This document shows, piece after piece, positions 18,959-27,832 of a stretch of DNA of 64,000 bases. Location: contig JAGVAD010000026.1 in the NCBI GenBank assembly GCA_020060465.1, forward strand, positions 114,867-178,866, in the 5' to 3' direction. Below the pieces are notes generated by a model. It had not been told where the DNA came from, ran no database searches, and saw only the letters and a list, made by a program, of their open reading frames with translations. The first letter of the stretch is position 1, and the number at the start of each line of letters is the position of its first letter. A program made the position numbers and the translations under genes. This stretch comes from Anaerolineales bacterium (GTDB taxonomy: Bacteria; Chloroflexota; Anaerolineae; Anaerolineales; UBA4823).

Positions 18959-18964
18959 ATTATA
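18959..18964 (-). promoter_or_regulatory. -10 box of the aminotransferase gene
   Basis: Perfect TATAAT on the minus strand, predicting a transcript start near 18952 and a leader of about 65 bases. No convincing -35 box is visible. Confidence 0.4.
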
Positions 18965-19159
18965 CCGCACACTCCTGAACTACTGCTAGCCCTAACCAAA
19001 GAGCTAATCATAGCAAGAAAGACAAGCGCGACCTAAATAGGGATGTGGCTGGCGGCTAAGATTTCGACTTCATTCGCTGCTGAAGCACAGCGCGCTTTGA
19101 CCCAGCATCCAGGCGAAGTTCCATGCCGGATCCAACGAGCAGAGGCGGTTGAAAACGAG

Positions 19160-19165
19160 TATAAT
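19160..19165 (+). promoter_or_regulatory. -10 box of tgt (probable leaderless start)
   Basis: Perfect TATAAT ending 8 bases before the tgt ATG at 19174, so the transcript should start within two bases of the start codon. There is no Shine-Dalgarno sequence in the intervening bases. Confidence 0.55.
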
Positions 19166-19173
19166 CTGCCACT

Positions 19174-20331
19174 ATGCAAATCGAGAAATCGGACGCCTTG
19201 TTTACATTCCGCATCGAAGCACGCCAGGGACGGGCGCGGGCGGGCGTTTTCACCACACCGCATGGCGATCTGCCAACACCCATCTTTGCCCCGGTTGGAA
19301 CGCAAGCCACCGTCAAAGCTGTCACGCCTGCCCAATTAAGTGAACTAGGCGCTCATCTCATCCTGGCAAACACCTATCACCTATACCTTCGCCCCGGAGA
19401 GAAGCTGGTGGCGGAAATGGGCGGCTTGCACCATTTCATGAACTGGCCCAAACCCATCCTGACCGACTCAGGCGGCTTCCAGGTCTTCTCGCTGGCCGAT
19501 AACCGTAAAATTGACGAGGACGGCGTCACCTTTAAAAGTCACATTGACGGTTCTCTACACCGTATTACGCCTGAAAAGTCAATCGCTATTCAAGAGGACT
19601 TAGGCGCCGACATCATCATGGCCTTTGATGAATGCGCCCCGCCCACGGATCGCGCTTACAATGAACGCGCCCTGGCGCGCACACATGCATGGGCTGAACG
19701 TTGCCTGCGCGCCAAAACGCGCCCCGATCAGGCGTTGTTTGGCATTGTTCAAGGGGGCGTTTTCCCCGACTTGCGCCAGCAATCCGCCGAATTCATGGCT
19801 TCCTTAGGCTTTCCTGGTCACGCGATTGGCGGCCTGTCGGTAGGTGAAAGCAAAGAGGAAATGCACGCCATGATCGAGGTGGTGGATGCCGTGCTGCCGC
19901 AGGAGAAGCCGCGTTATTTGATGGGCGTGGGAACACCGGTGGATGTGGTGCAAGGCGTCTTGCGCGGCGTGGACATTTTCGACTGCGTGCTGCCCACCCG
20001 TCTGGCGCGTCATAACGCAGCAATGACCCGCTCTGGACGCCTAAACCTGGTCAACGCTGCCTACGCCCGTGACGCGCGCCCGATTGACGAACAATGCGCC
20101 TGTTATACCTGCCAGAATTTCTCGCGCGCCTATCTTCGTCACTTGATTATCAGCCGCGAGATGCTGGCAGCCACGCTGCTTTCGATTCACAATCTATACA
20201 CCTTACTGCAATTGGTGCGTGAGATCCGCCAGTCAATTCTGGAAGGTCGCTTCGAAAGCTTCGCCGGGCAATTCCTGGAGAAATGGGGACAAGCGGAATT
20301 TTCCTCTGTCATGCAAGACGCTTCGTCCTGA
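19174..20331 (+). CDS. tgt: tRNA-guanine transglycosylase
   Basis: Exchanges guanine-34 for preQ1 in GUN-anticodon tRNAs during queuosine synthesis. The 385 residues include ILTDSGGFQVFSL (catalytic Asp about 98), ADIIMAFDECAPP, FGIVQGG, GGLSVGE, the nucleophile region GVDIFDCVLPTR and the zinc site CACYTCQNFSRAYLRHL. The start codon is inferred from the -10 box placement and family length. No other queuosine gene lies nearby. uppP follows after 34 bases and is probably cotranscribed. Confidence 0.96.
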   Translation: MQIEKSDALFTFRIEARQGRARAGVFTTPHGDLPTPIFAPVGTQATVKAVTPAQLSELGAHLILANTYHLYLRPGEKLVAEMGGLHHFMNWPKPILTDSGGFQVFSLADNRKIDEDGVTFKSHIDGSLHRITPEKSIAIQEDLGADIIMAFDECAPPTDRAYNERALARTHAWAERCLRAKTRPDQALFGIVQGGVFPDLRQQSAEFMASLGFPGHAIGGLSVGESKEEMHAMIEVVDAVLPQEKPRYLMGVGTPVDVVQGVLRGVDIFDCVLPTRLARHNAAMTRSGRLNLVNAAYARDARPIDEQCACYTCQNFSRAYLRHLIISREMLAATLLSIHNLYTLLQLVREIRQSILEGRFESFAGQFLEKWGQAEFSSVMQDASS

Positions 20332-20365
20332 ACATCATCCCTTCAACGAAAGGTTATCCACAACA

Positions 20366-21184
20366 TTGAGCCTGCTTCAAGCCATTATCCTGGGCATCAT
20401 CCAGGGACTGACCGAATTTTTACCAATATCCAGTTCAGCCCACCTGACGCTGGCGCCTTATTGGTTCGGCTGGCAACTTCCAACACAAGAAACCTTCATT
20501 TTCGATGTGTTGGTGCAAGTTGCTTCATTGATTGCTGTGATCGCCTACTTTTTTCAGGATTTGCTGAATATCCTGCACGCCTGGTTGCAAGGCCTTTGGA
20601 AGCGAAAACCGTTCGACGAGCCCCTCGCTCGCCGCGGCTGGCAGCTCATCCTGGCGACGCTGCCTGCCGGGATGATTGGCCTGCTATTCAAAGACCAGGT
20701 TGAAGCAGCTTTTTCGAACCCCCAATTGACGGCTGCTTTCTTGTTAGTCACAGCGGGATTTCTATTCTTGGTTGAAAAGATTGGCAAGAAGGAGCGCTCG
20801 CTGGAAACCTTACAGTGGAAGGATGCCTTGTTCATTGGACTGGCGCAAGCCGTCGCCATCTTCCCTGGCATTTCTCGCTCCGGGGCAACCATCGCCGGCG
20901 GCATGGCGCGCGACCTGGAAAGGCCGGCTGCCACGCGTTTCGCCTTTCTGATGTCGGTCCCCATTATGTTGGCGGCAGGTCTGGCGGCAAGCGTGGACCT
21001 GCTCAGTCTACCGAATTTAATGCAATTGTTGCCGGTTTATTTACCCGGACTCCTGGCCTCCGCCATCGTCAGCTATGTTTCAATCCGCTGGCTGATGCGC
21101 TATGTAGCCCGCCGCTCGTTGTTAATCTTTTCGTTCTATTGCGCTCTTGTTGGATTGATCACGCTCTTGACATTCTGGGTGTAA
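20366..21184 (+). CDS. uppP: Undecaprenyl-diphosphatase UppP/BacA
   Basis: Integral membrane phosphatase that recycles undecaprenyl pyrophosphate for cell-wall and polysaccharide synthesis. The 272-residue product begins MSLLQAIILGIIQ and carries GLTEFLPISSSAHL (about 14-27) and the second catalytic motif FPGISRSGATI (about 170-180), with about eight membrane helices. The first acidic residue of the EGxTE pair seen in E. coli is Gln here (Q13), a common family variant. The frame is open into tgt; TTG 20366 gives the family N-terminus and is the best start, although its ribosome site (AAAGG) is distant. Confidence 0.93.
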   Translation: MSLLQAIILGIIQGLTEFLPISSSAHLTLAPYWFGWQLPTQETFIFDVLVQVASLIAVIAYFFQDLLNILHAWLQGLWKRKPFDEPLARRGWQLILATLPAGMIGLLFKDQVEAAFSNPQLTAAFLLVTAGFLFLVEKIGKKERSLETLQWKDALFIGLAQAVAIFPGISRSGATIAGGMARDLERPAATRFAFLMSVPIMLAAGLAASVDLLSLPNLMQLLPVYLPGLLASAIVSYVSIRWLMRYVARRSLLIFSFYCALVGLITLLTFWV

Positions 21185-21185
21185 A

Positions 21186-21238
21186 AGATCGCCCTTATGA
21201 AACAGATTCAAACCAGTTGACTCCTTATCGGGCGATCT
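21186..21238. terminator. Long-loop hairpin between convergent uppP and FIST genes
   Basis: The arms AGATCGCCC (21186-21194) and GGGCGATCT (21230-21238) are exact complements around a 35-base loop, between the two convergent stops. The loop is large and there is no U-tract, so a terminator role is only suggested. Confidence 0.3.
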
Positions 21239-21248
21239 GCGACGGTGG

Positions 21249-22436
21249 TTATGCCACAACGCCGCCGACCTCCACGCTGCGTACGCCAAACAAGACGATC
21301 AGAATGTGCTGGTTCAAGATTTGCAGACCATTGCCCCTTGTCGGGCGCATGATTTGTCCAAAGGTATACCCCCCTATAATCGGCGTGTCCGCCCCAATGA
21401 CTTCTTGAACCGCCTCCACTTCTGCCCGTGGTTCAAGCTCAAAAAGCGCTCGCCAGGCCTCGTCCACGAAAACCAACGCCAGGCGCGGCATCGTCGGCCC
21501 CAAAGCTTCTTTTGCCTGCCGGGCGGCTTGTTGAGCTGCTTGACGGCAACGTTCCGGCGAGCCTACCATCAGCTCCACCACACCATTTGCAGGCAGTTCG
21601 CCGTTCATACGCAGGCTTCCATCCGCCTCCATGCGCAACGGCGAATATAAGACCATACCCTCTGCTTCTTGTCGGCCAAACGGATATAACCTCACCAACT
21701 CGCTCAGCGGCGGGTGCACCCAGGCGCGTGCTGATTGACCGAATAAGCGGGCGTAGAGTTCACTGACCGGTTTATCATCCAGGGCGCGCAACCAATGATC
21801 CTTAACGCTGGTGATGCGAGAGACGACGCCCACCGATTGCCATCCATGCGCCGCCCCCTGTCCAATCACAATATCGCCAGCAAGAACTGCTGCGCCAAGA
21901 CCGCCACTGCCCGATTGCCTGCCGCCGACCTGATACGTGCGGCCTTTCCAAAGCTCGCCGCCCGCCAGACAGCCCGTAATATCACAATGAAGATGGGTTA
22001 GCGATTGACGCAAAGCATCCACATCGCCAGAGACGCCATCCGCCGCCAACAGAAGGATATCGCTATTCTCCGCCTCCAACCGCAGCGAACGCAACATCTG
22101 CTCCACGCTGAGGCGCACGTCCTCTGCATAATTGCCCCACCAGCCAGCGCGCGCTTGAAGTTCACCGCCCGTCAGCGCAGCCAAAATCACCGAACGCCGG
22201 CTGCGCCCATTAGCAGTCAGCTCTGCCGAAGTGGACACACCCATCAGCGGCACATTCCCCAACACCGCTGAAACGCCGGCCAATACTTCTCCGATTGTAT
22301 GAATATGAGAGACCATCAGCCAGCCAAAAGCTATAGGTTCTCGCCCGGCTTGCTCAAGCGCCATGCGCGCTGCCATTTCGCCCGCTTCCAGGCTATCCGG
22401 ATTCTGAGAGACGCCTATCACCGCACGAAATGACAT
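21249..22436 (-). CDS. FIST-domain sensory protein
   Basis: A 395-residue protein with FIST N (about 20-215) and FIST C (about 240-380) domains, which are ligand-sensing modules proposed to bind small molecules such as amino acids. Recognisable stretches are GVSTSAEL (about 67-74), DITGCLAGGE and the C-terminal IIGGYTFGQI. No catalytic or membrane segment is present. It starts 34 bases after the stop of the large multi-GAF histidine kinase on the same strand, so the pair likely forms one signalling unit, with FIST as the input or adaptor. Confidence 0.85.
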   Translation of the reverse strand: MSFRAVIGVSQNPDSLEAGEMAARMALEQAGREPIAFGWLMVSHIHTIGEVLAGVSAVLGNVPLMGVSTSAELTANGRSRRSVILAALTGGELQARAGWWGNYAEDVRLSVEQMLRSLRLEAENSDILLLAADGVSGDVDALRQSLTHLHCDITGCLAGGELWKGRTYQVGGRQSGSGGLGAAVLAGDIVIGQGAAHGWQSVGVVSRITSVKDHWLRALDDKPVSELYARLFGQSARAWVHPPLSELVRLYPFGRQEAEGMVLYSPLRMEADGSLRMNGELPANGVVELMVGSPERCRQAAQQAARQAKEALGPTMPRLALVFVDEAWRALFELEPRAEVEAVQEVIGADTPIIGGYTFGQIMRPTRGNGLQILNQHILIVLFGVRSVEVGGVVA

Positions 22437-22470
22437 CCTATTCCTTCGCCAACCAGCTCAAAACGTCGCC

Positions 22471-25400
22471 TCACTGGGCTTCTGCGGCCGGAAGCGTAAA
22501 GTGGAATGTGGTGCCCTGACCCAACACGCTTTCAAACCATATCCGGCCGCCTTGCAATTCAACCAGGCTTTTCGTGATCGCCAATCCCAAGCCGGTGCCA
22601 GAAGCCATTTCTTTAGCGCCATCGGTGCGAAAATACTGCTGGAAGATCTTCTTTTGATCTTCCTCAGCGATGCCGATCCCATTATCCTCCACCCAGATAT
22701 GAGCAAAAGTCGCCCCCGCCAGGTTCTCGGCATCGGCAACCATCTGCTCGGCGTAAACGGTGATCGAGCCGCCCTCCGGCGTGTATTTTTGCGCGTTGCT
22801 GATCAGGTTGGTTAAGATTTGCGCCAGCCGAGACGCATCCGCCCAAACTGGCGGCAGGTCGTTCGATAGCAAGATGGTCAATTTCTGCCCTTTCTCTTCG
22901 ATTTGCCGCTGGATTGAACGCGCCACGTCCTCTAACACTTCCGAAATCGAAACCGCGCGAAAGTCCAGGCGCAGGTTGCCCACCTGAATCTTTGTCAGAT
23001 CGTTCAAATCCGAGACGATGGTATTCATTCGATCCACATTCGAGCGCACTGTGGAGAGGAAGCCTGCCTGCACCTCGTTCACCGGCCCAGCCATGCCAGA
23101 CGCCACCAGCTCAGTGTAACCCTTAATCGAAGCCATGGGGTTTTTCAACTCATGCGCCACGAACGAAACAAAGCGCGATTTCGCCAGGTTGGCTTCCTTA
23201 ACTTCTTCATAAAGCTGGGCGTTGGCGATAGCAATGGCGGCATGGTCGCTCAAGCGCGTCAAGAAGCTCAGTCTTTCATCAGGGAGCTTCTCAGCGCGTA
23301 AACTTTCCAGCACCAGGACGCCGATTGTAGCGGTTTCGCGCCGAATGGGAATGACGATCTGCTGCCGCGATCCGTTCAAAAACCCGGACGGCTGTCCATC
23401 TTCCAGATGATAAGCTAACTGTCCCTTCTCGATCGCTTCTTTCCAAAGGGGTAATTGTACTGGCAGGATCAACCGTTCTTCTTCAGGAGCATCTGATTGA
23501 TCAAATAATTCATCTGGATAGCCCTGAAAGACCATGACCCGCACGTTAGAGCCATCCACCGCCCCAACAAAGCCAGCGTCGGCGCGGGATTGGCGTAAAG
23601 CCCAGTCCAGCGTCAGGCGCATGGCGCGCTGGATATCCAAACTGGCGTTCAACTCGCGGTCAATACGCTGCATGACAGACAACTCTTCCACACGCTCCGC
23701 CAGCGCCTGATCGGTCAGGGTGTAGAGACGGGCATTTTCCAGGGCAATGGTCGCCTGGCTGGTAAAAGCGGTGAGCAATTCCTGGTCGGCCTGGGTGAAG
23801 GGCGCGCCGTTAACCTTGTTAATCACTTCAATGACGCCAATCACGCGATCCTGGATACGCATGGGAACCACCAGCATATCCTGGGTGTCGAAACCAGTTT
23901 GGGCGTCGGTCTTTTCGAACCATTCCTTGCGCCGTTTGGCGTCGTTGGCAATAATCGGTTTGCCAGTCAGAACCGCCTGACCCACCAGACCGGTACCAGG
24001 CGGCAGGCGGCGGCCGAGCAAATTCGCAGCCACCGGTCCTAAGACCACTTCGAACACCAGTTCATCCGTTTGAGGGTCAACCAGGAAAAGGCTACCTGCT
24101 TCGCAATTTAGAATTTCCGTGGCGCTCGCCAACACCTGATTGAGCAATGGCTTGAGATCCAGGGTTGAGGTCAAACCCAGACCAATTTCGTTCAGCTTGG
24201 CGAGCTGCAACGCGCGCCGCTCCGACTCTTCCAAAGACCGCGCTTTGACAATTGCGCCGGATGCCTGATCCGCAATGGCCTGCAAAAGATTACGCTGCTC
24301 TTCGGTATAAACCACGGTTGGGTCACGGCTGGCGATGCTAATCGCGCCGATGGTATCTGCGCCGGCGTTGAGTGGAACGCCCATCCAGGCATAGATGCCG
24401 GTTGCATCCGGAATTAAACCGCGCTGACGGCACTCCTGCTCGTAATCATTGGCAATGATAGAACGCTGTCCATTGATGACTTCCATCTCCAGCCCTTGTC
24501 CCGGGTTCAACGGGCGGTTCTCGCGTTCGTTCAGGCGCTCGTCGTCCTCCAGATAAAAGGCATGGTACATCACCCCGCTATCTTTATCCACCAGGGTGAT
24601 GCGAAAATCGCGGGCGGGCAAAATCTGGTTCGTTTGCGCCGAAATGAGTTCAAGAATATCATCGAAGGTGACCGTAAAGCTGATGCCTTGCGCAACGCGG
24701 GTCAATACATTCATCTCCCGCACGCGGCGCTCCAGATCGGCGACGACTTGAGTGCGTTCGATAGCCAGAGCAGCCTGGTTACTTAACCCTTCGAGGAAGT
24801 CCAGGTCGCGATGGGTGTAAGGCTCGCCGGAACGACGCGTCCCCAAAGCCAGCCAGCCGGTCAAGCGGTTTCTGCCCGGCAGAGGCAGATATAAATTGGC
24901 TGCAAGCAGACGGACGCGCGCCTGTTCGGGCTGCAAAGCGGGCGGCAATTCCTCGCCATCGGCTACAAATAACGCTTCTCTGCTCTTCGAAAGGGTTTGC
25001 ACCAGCGCGCTGTTGGGAGAAAAACGCAAGTCGTTGGTAGGCAAGTTCCTTTCATCTTTTGCCGCCGCATACTGCCCGCTGAATGGATCGTAGATAAAAA
25101 TATGCAAAAAAGTCGGCGCCAGCGCCTGGTCAATATAACGTCGCAGCAAAGCAACAATGGCGGGCAGATCCATGATCTGGGTCAGTTCTTGCCCAAATGC
25201 CTGTTGCAGATCGCGATAGGCCGCCTGGCTGCGGAAGAAATAGCGGTCAATGGCTTCTTGCAACCGATTGCGCGCCGGGTTTAAACCCACCGCCAGGAGA
25301 AAAACCATTATCCCAATAATATAAGGATTTGCAGGCTGGACTGCGCTGCCCAAGATAAAACTTACCCCGGAAAGAAGCAAGGCATAAGCAGCCAGGGATA

Positions 25401-26502
25401 TTCCGGTCAAAATAGCGTACAACACTGTCTGACTGAGGATGTAATCAATACGCAAATTACGGTAACGAATGATTGCATAGCCAGCGAATACCGGGAAAAG
25501 GCCCAGAGGTAGTGAATAAAGGGGCGTGAAGGCCACCGAAGAGTAGATGATGGTAATAACAAACCATAATGCCAGAGGAAATAGAGAAAACATTGCCCCC
25601 CAAAAAATCAGGCGCGCCTGTTCGCGAGCCACAGCAGAAATGGCGCCGATCCATCTCACGGCGGTCAGAATCATAAAGAATAACGTCGCCAGGGCTACGA
25701 AAATGAAATCCAGCCGCCAGATGCTCAAATAGGCAAGCGGGCGTTCAATGTTATAGAGCGTTGGCCATGCCGCCAGGCCGATGAGGAAGGCAATGCCATA
25801 GCCAACCCAGCCAAGATACGGACGGCGCTCGGCAATGGGGAGGCTGACCGGGAATAGAATCGCCAGGTTGATCAGCGCGCCGCCGACCATAGCCAGAGAA
25901 AAAGTCCACGCCAGGGTCAAGGCATTTGTAGTGTACAGGTCGAACAACCCCGCCAAGACAACAGCGGTGGAGACGGCAAAGGCTGCAAACGCCCGCCCAG
26001 CAGGGTCAAAGCGCCGTACACCGAAAACGTAAAGACCGCTCAGGAGATAGATTAAACCCGTCAGGTAAGGGACGAGGAAATAACTCAGCCGATCCAGCAT
26101 CGGCAGCGCCATCAAGCGCACAGCAACCAACCGTTCCTGCCCATCCAAGTGGCGCAACGTAAGCGAGATCTCATCGCCGATCTGATGTTGTTGTAGGAGC
26201 GAGTATAGTTCCTGGGGGTTTTGCAGGCGAACGCCATCAACGGCAACGAGCTGATAGCCGAAAGGCAACCGGAGTTGTTCTCCCCAGGCGCCTGAATGGC
26301 TGGGGTGAGCGGTGTTAATCATCAACGTATGCCCGATGAAGGCGCCTGGAAAGGGAGTGCGAATCGCCCTCAGGTAAAAAATAGGCGCCAGCAAAAACAC
26401 AACCAGCGCCAGACAAAGATACAGCAGCACGAAAGTGGGCGCCAGGCGGCTGCGCAAAATGATCACCATCCCATTCTTTGAGGGGCTGGTTGCAGATACC
26501 AT
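22471..26502 (-). CDS. Large membrane histidine kinase: PDZ-like sensor, 7-8 helices, four GAF domains
   Basis: A 1343-residue hybrid-free histidine kinase. After a first membrane helix (about 20-45) comes an outside PDZ-like domain (about 60-135; FGYQLVAVDGVRLQNPQEL then ISLTLRH), then seven or so further helices to about residue 400. Four GAF-like domains follow (about 430-585, 605-755, 770-930 and 945-1095), then HisKA with the phospho-acceptor in VAHELKNPM (about 1115) and HATPase_c with NLISNAQKYT, DNGIGI and GTGLGLA. It likely integrates an extracellular signal and several intracellular ligands. No cognate receiver is adjacent; FIST follows. Confidence 0.88.
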   Translation of the reverse strand: MVSATSPSKNGMVIILRSRLAPTFVLLYLCLALVVFLLAPIFYLRAIRTPFPGAFIGHTLMINTAHPSHSGAWGEQLRLPFGYQLVAVDGVRLQNPQELYSLLQQHQIGDEISLTLRHLDGQERLVAVRLMALPMLDRLSYFLVPYLTGLIYLLSGLYVFGVRRFDPAGRAFAAFAVSTAVVLAGLFDLYTTNALTLAWTFSLAMVGGALINLAILFPVSLPIAERRPYLGWVGYGIAFLIGLAAWPTLYNIERPLAYLSIWRLDFIFVALATLFFMILTAVRWIGAISAVAREQARLIFWGAMFSLFPLALWFVITIIYSSVAFTPLYSLPLGLFPVFAGYAIIRYRNLRIDYILSQTVLYAILTGISLAAYALLLSGVSFILGSAVQPANPYIIGIMVFLLAVGLNPARNRLQEAIDRYFFRSQAAYRDLQQAFGQELTQIMDLPAIVALLRRYIDQALAPTFLHIFIYDPFSGQYAAAKDERNLPTNDLRFSPNSALVQTLSKSREALFVADGEELPPALQPEQARVRLLAANLYLPLPGRNRLTGWLALGTRRSGEPYTHRDLDFLEGLSNQAALAIERTQVVADLERRVREMNVLTRVAQGISFTVTFDDILELISAQTNQILPARDFRITLVDKDSGVMYHAFYLEDDERLNERENRPLNPGQGLEMEVINGQRSIIANDYEQECRQRGLIPDATGIYAWMGVPLNAGADTIGAISIASRDPTVVYTEEQRNLLQAIADQASGAIVKARSLEESERRALQLAKLNEIGLGLTSTLDLKPLLNQVLASATEILNCEAGSLFLVDPQTDELVFEVVLGPVAANLLGRRLPPGTGLVGQAVLTGKPIIANDAKRRKEWFEKTDAQTGFDTQDMLVVPMRIQDRVIGVIEVINKVNGAPFTQADQELLTAFTSQATIALENARLYTLTDQALAERVEELSVMQRIDRELNASLDIQRAMRLTLDWALRQSRADAGFVGAVDGSNVRVMVFQGYPDELFDQSDAPEEERLILPVQLPLWKEAIEKGQLAYHLEDGQPSGFLNGSRQQIVIPIRRETATIGVLVLESLRAEKLPDERLSFLTRLSDHAAIAIANAQLYEEVKEANLAKSRFVSFVAHELKNPMASIKGYTELVASGMAGPVNEVQAGFLSTVRSNVDRMNTIVSDLNDLTKIQVGNLRLDFRAVSISEVLEDVARSIQRQIEEKGQKLTILLSNDLPPVWADASRLAQILTNLISNAQKYTPEGGSITVYAEQMVADAENLAGATFAHIWVEDNGIGIAEEDQKKIFQQYFRTDGAKEMASGTGLGLAITKSLVELQGGRIWFESVLGQGTTFHFTLPAAEAQ

Positions 26503-26609
26503 GTGAATAATTTTATGACAAAATCTGAAACTTCGCTAATCCTCGCCCTTACATTTTTGGCAGGCGGTTAATATTTTACAGATAATTAACGAGCGCATTG
26601 ACGCCTGGG

Positions 26610-27830
26610 TTACAGATCCATGCGCTGCTGCACCCAGGCTTGCTTGAGATAGTCCTCAACCGCAGCTTGATGACCAACATCTCGCTGAGCGCGCTCTGAA
26701 AGATACCATTTATGCTCCAGCACCTGGCAATACAACTCTGCTTCGGTCAGTTCATGACTGACCAAAGCGCGTAATCGGCTCACGACGGGTCTGTAAATAT
26801 TTTCCAGCCAGTGTTGCGCGGCCACCACTAATGGCGTGTTGCGGTTGTGGATGCTGGCTAGCGTCGCGCGCACCTCCTGGATCTCGTTCATCATCTTTTG
26901 CGCCTGCTGCTCTTCAGCATCCAGCCCGGTGAGGCTGTAGAGAGCATCGCGATGGAAATTGCGATCGGTGACCATGACGCGCATGAAAAGCTGGCGCCCA
27001 ACGCCAGAAGGTGCAAGTTCGACATCGCCGACCGAGAAGCCTAATCGGTTTAAGGCGCGAATGCGCTCTTGAATGCGATAATACTCGTCTGGGCCAAGCA
27101 CATCTTCACGGGTCACTTCTTCCCAAAGCTCCTGATAACGCAAACGGATATACGCCCCCGTATCTGATACAGGCACGCCAGTGGCTGCAGTAATGGGCAC
27201 CCCGCTATGAAAAAGCTCAATCAATTCGGCGTTGATATTTTCTTCCATGATTTGCAAATCATGGAAGCGAAGCGTGGGTGGAGTGACCCCGGCGTGATAC
27301 TCGCCCGTTTCAGCGTCCACCAGATAAGCGCGCAATGCGCCAGCGTCGCGACGGAATAGCGTATTCGATAGCGAGCAATCGCCCCAAAAGAAGCCAGTCA
27401 GGTGAATTTGCACCATCAAACTGGCGATAGCATCCAGCAAGTGACGGCGGTATGGGGCAAATCCTTGACGGCTCAAAAGCAAACGGTAAGGCAGGGCGCC
27501 CTCCAGAAAGCGCGTGATCAGAATGCTGGCTTTACCAAGTGGTTTTTCAACCATTACATAACCGACCGGTGAAACCGCCGGCAAGCGCAACTCCTCGGCG
27601 CGCAGCAACATTTCGTATTCCTGGCGGGCTGTTGCGCCAGGCAATTCCTTCAGGGCGTACAGCCCGCCTTCACGGTTAATAAAGACTACTGGATGACGAG
27701 AAACGCCACGTGGCGCATCCTCCAGACAGTTGCAATGCTCCGCCCATTCGGTCAGGCTGAATGACCAGGGCAAGTCGCCCAGATTGAGTTCAGGGGGGTA
27801 AAAGGAAACCTGCGCCGTTTCATCCATCAT
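26610..27830 (-). CDS. DUF4032 protein with kinase-like fold
   Basis: A 406-residue cytosolic protein of the DUF4032 family. The first half has protein-kinase-like elements: a lysine in LYALKELP (K61), a catalytic-loop analogue WGDCSLSNTLF (D151, N156) and a DFG-like VDAETGE (D172), close to lipopolysaccharide-kinase and aminoglycoside-kinase patterns. A helical C-terminal half carries the DUF4032 signature. The substrate is unknown. Its start is 2 bases from the stop of the ABC exporter gene, so it is translationally coupled to the transporter and may modify its cargo or regulate it. Confidence 0.75.
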   Translation of the reverse strand: MMDETAQVSFYPPELNLGDLPWSFSLTEWAEHCNCLEDAPRGVSRHPVVFINREGGLYALKELPGATARQEYEMLLRAEELRLPAVSPVGYVMVEKPLGKASILITRFLEGALPYRLLLSRQGFAPYRRHLLDAIASLMVQIHLTGFFWGDCSLSNTLFRRDAGALRAYLVDAETGEYHAGVTPPTLRFHDLQIMEENINAELIELFHSGVPITAATGVPVSDTGAYIRLRYQELWEEVTREDVLGPDEYYRIQERIRALNRLGFSVGDVELAPSGVGRQLFMRVMVTDRNFHRDALYSLTGLDAEEQQAQKMMNEIQEVRATLASIHNRNTPLVVAAQHWLENIYRPVVSRLRALVSHELTEAELYCQVLEHKWYLSERAQRDVGHQAAVEDYLKQAWVQQRMDL

Positions 27831-27832
27831 AG

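Noticed and set aside
18894..19173. Possible small gene or RNA between the aminotransferase and tgt genes
   Set aside because: Short frames here run into tgt in the wrong frame and have no recognisable features; no stable structure is apparent.
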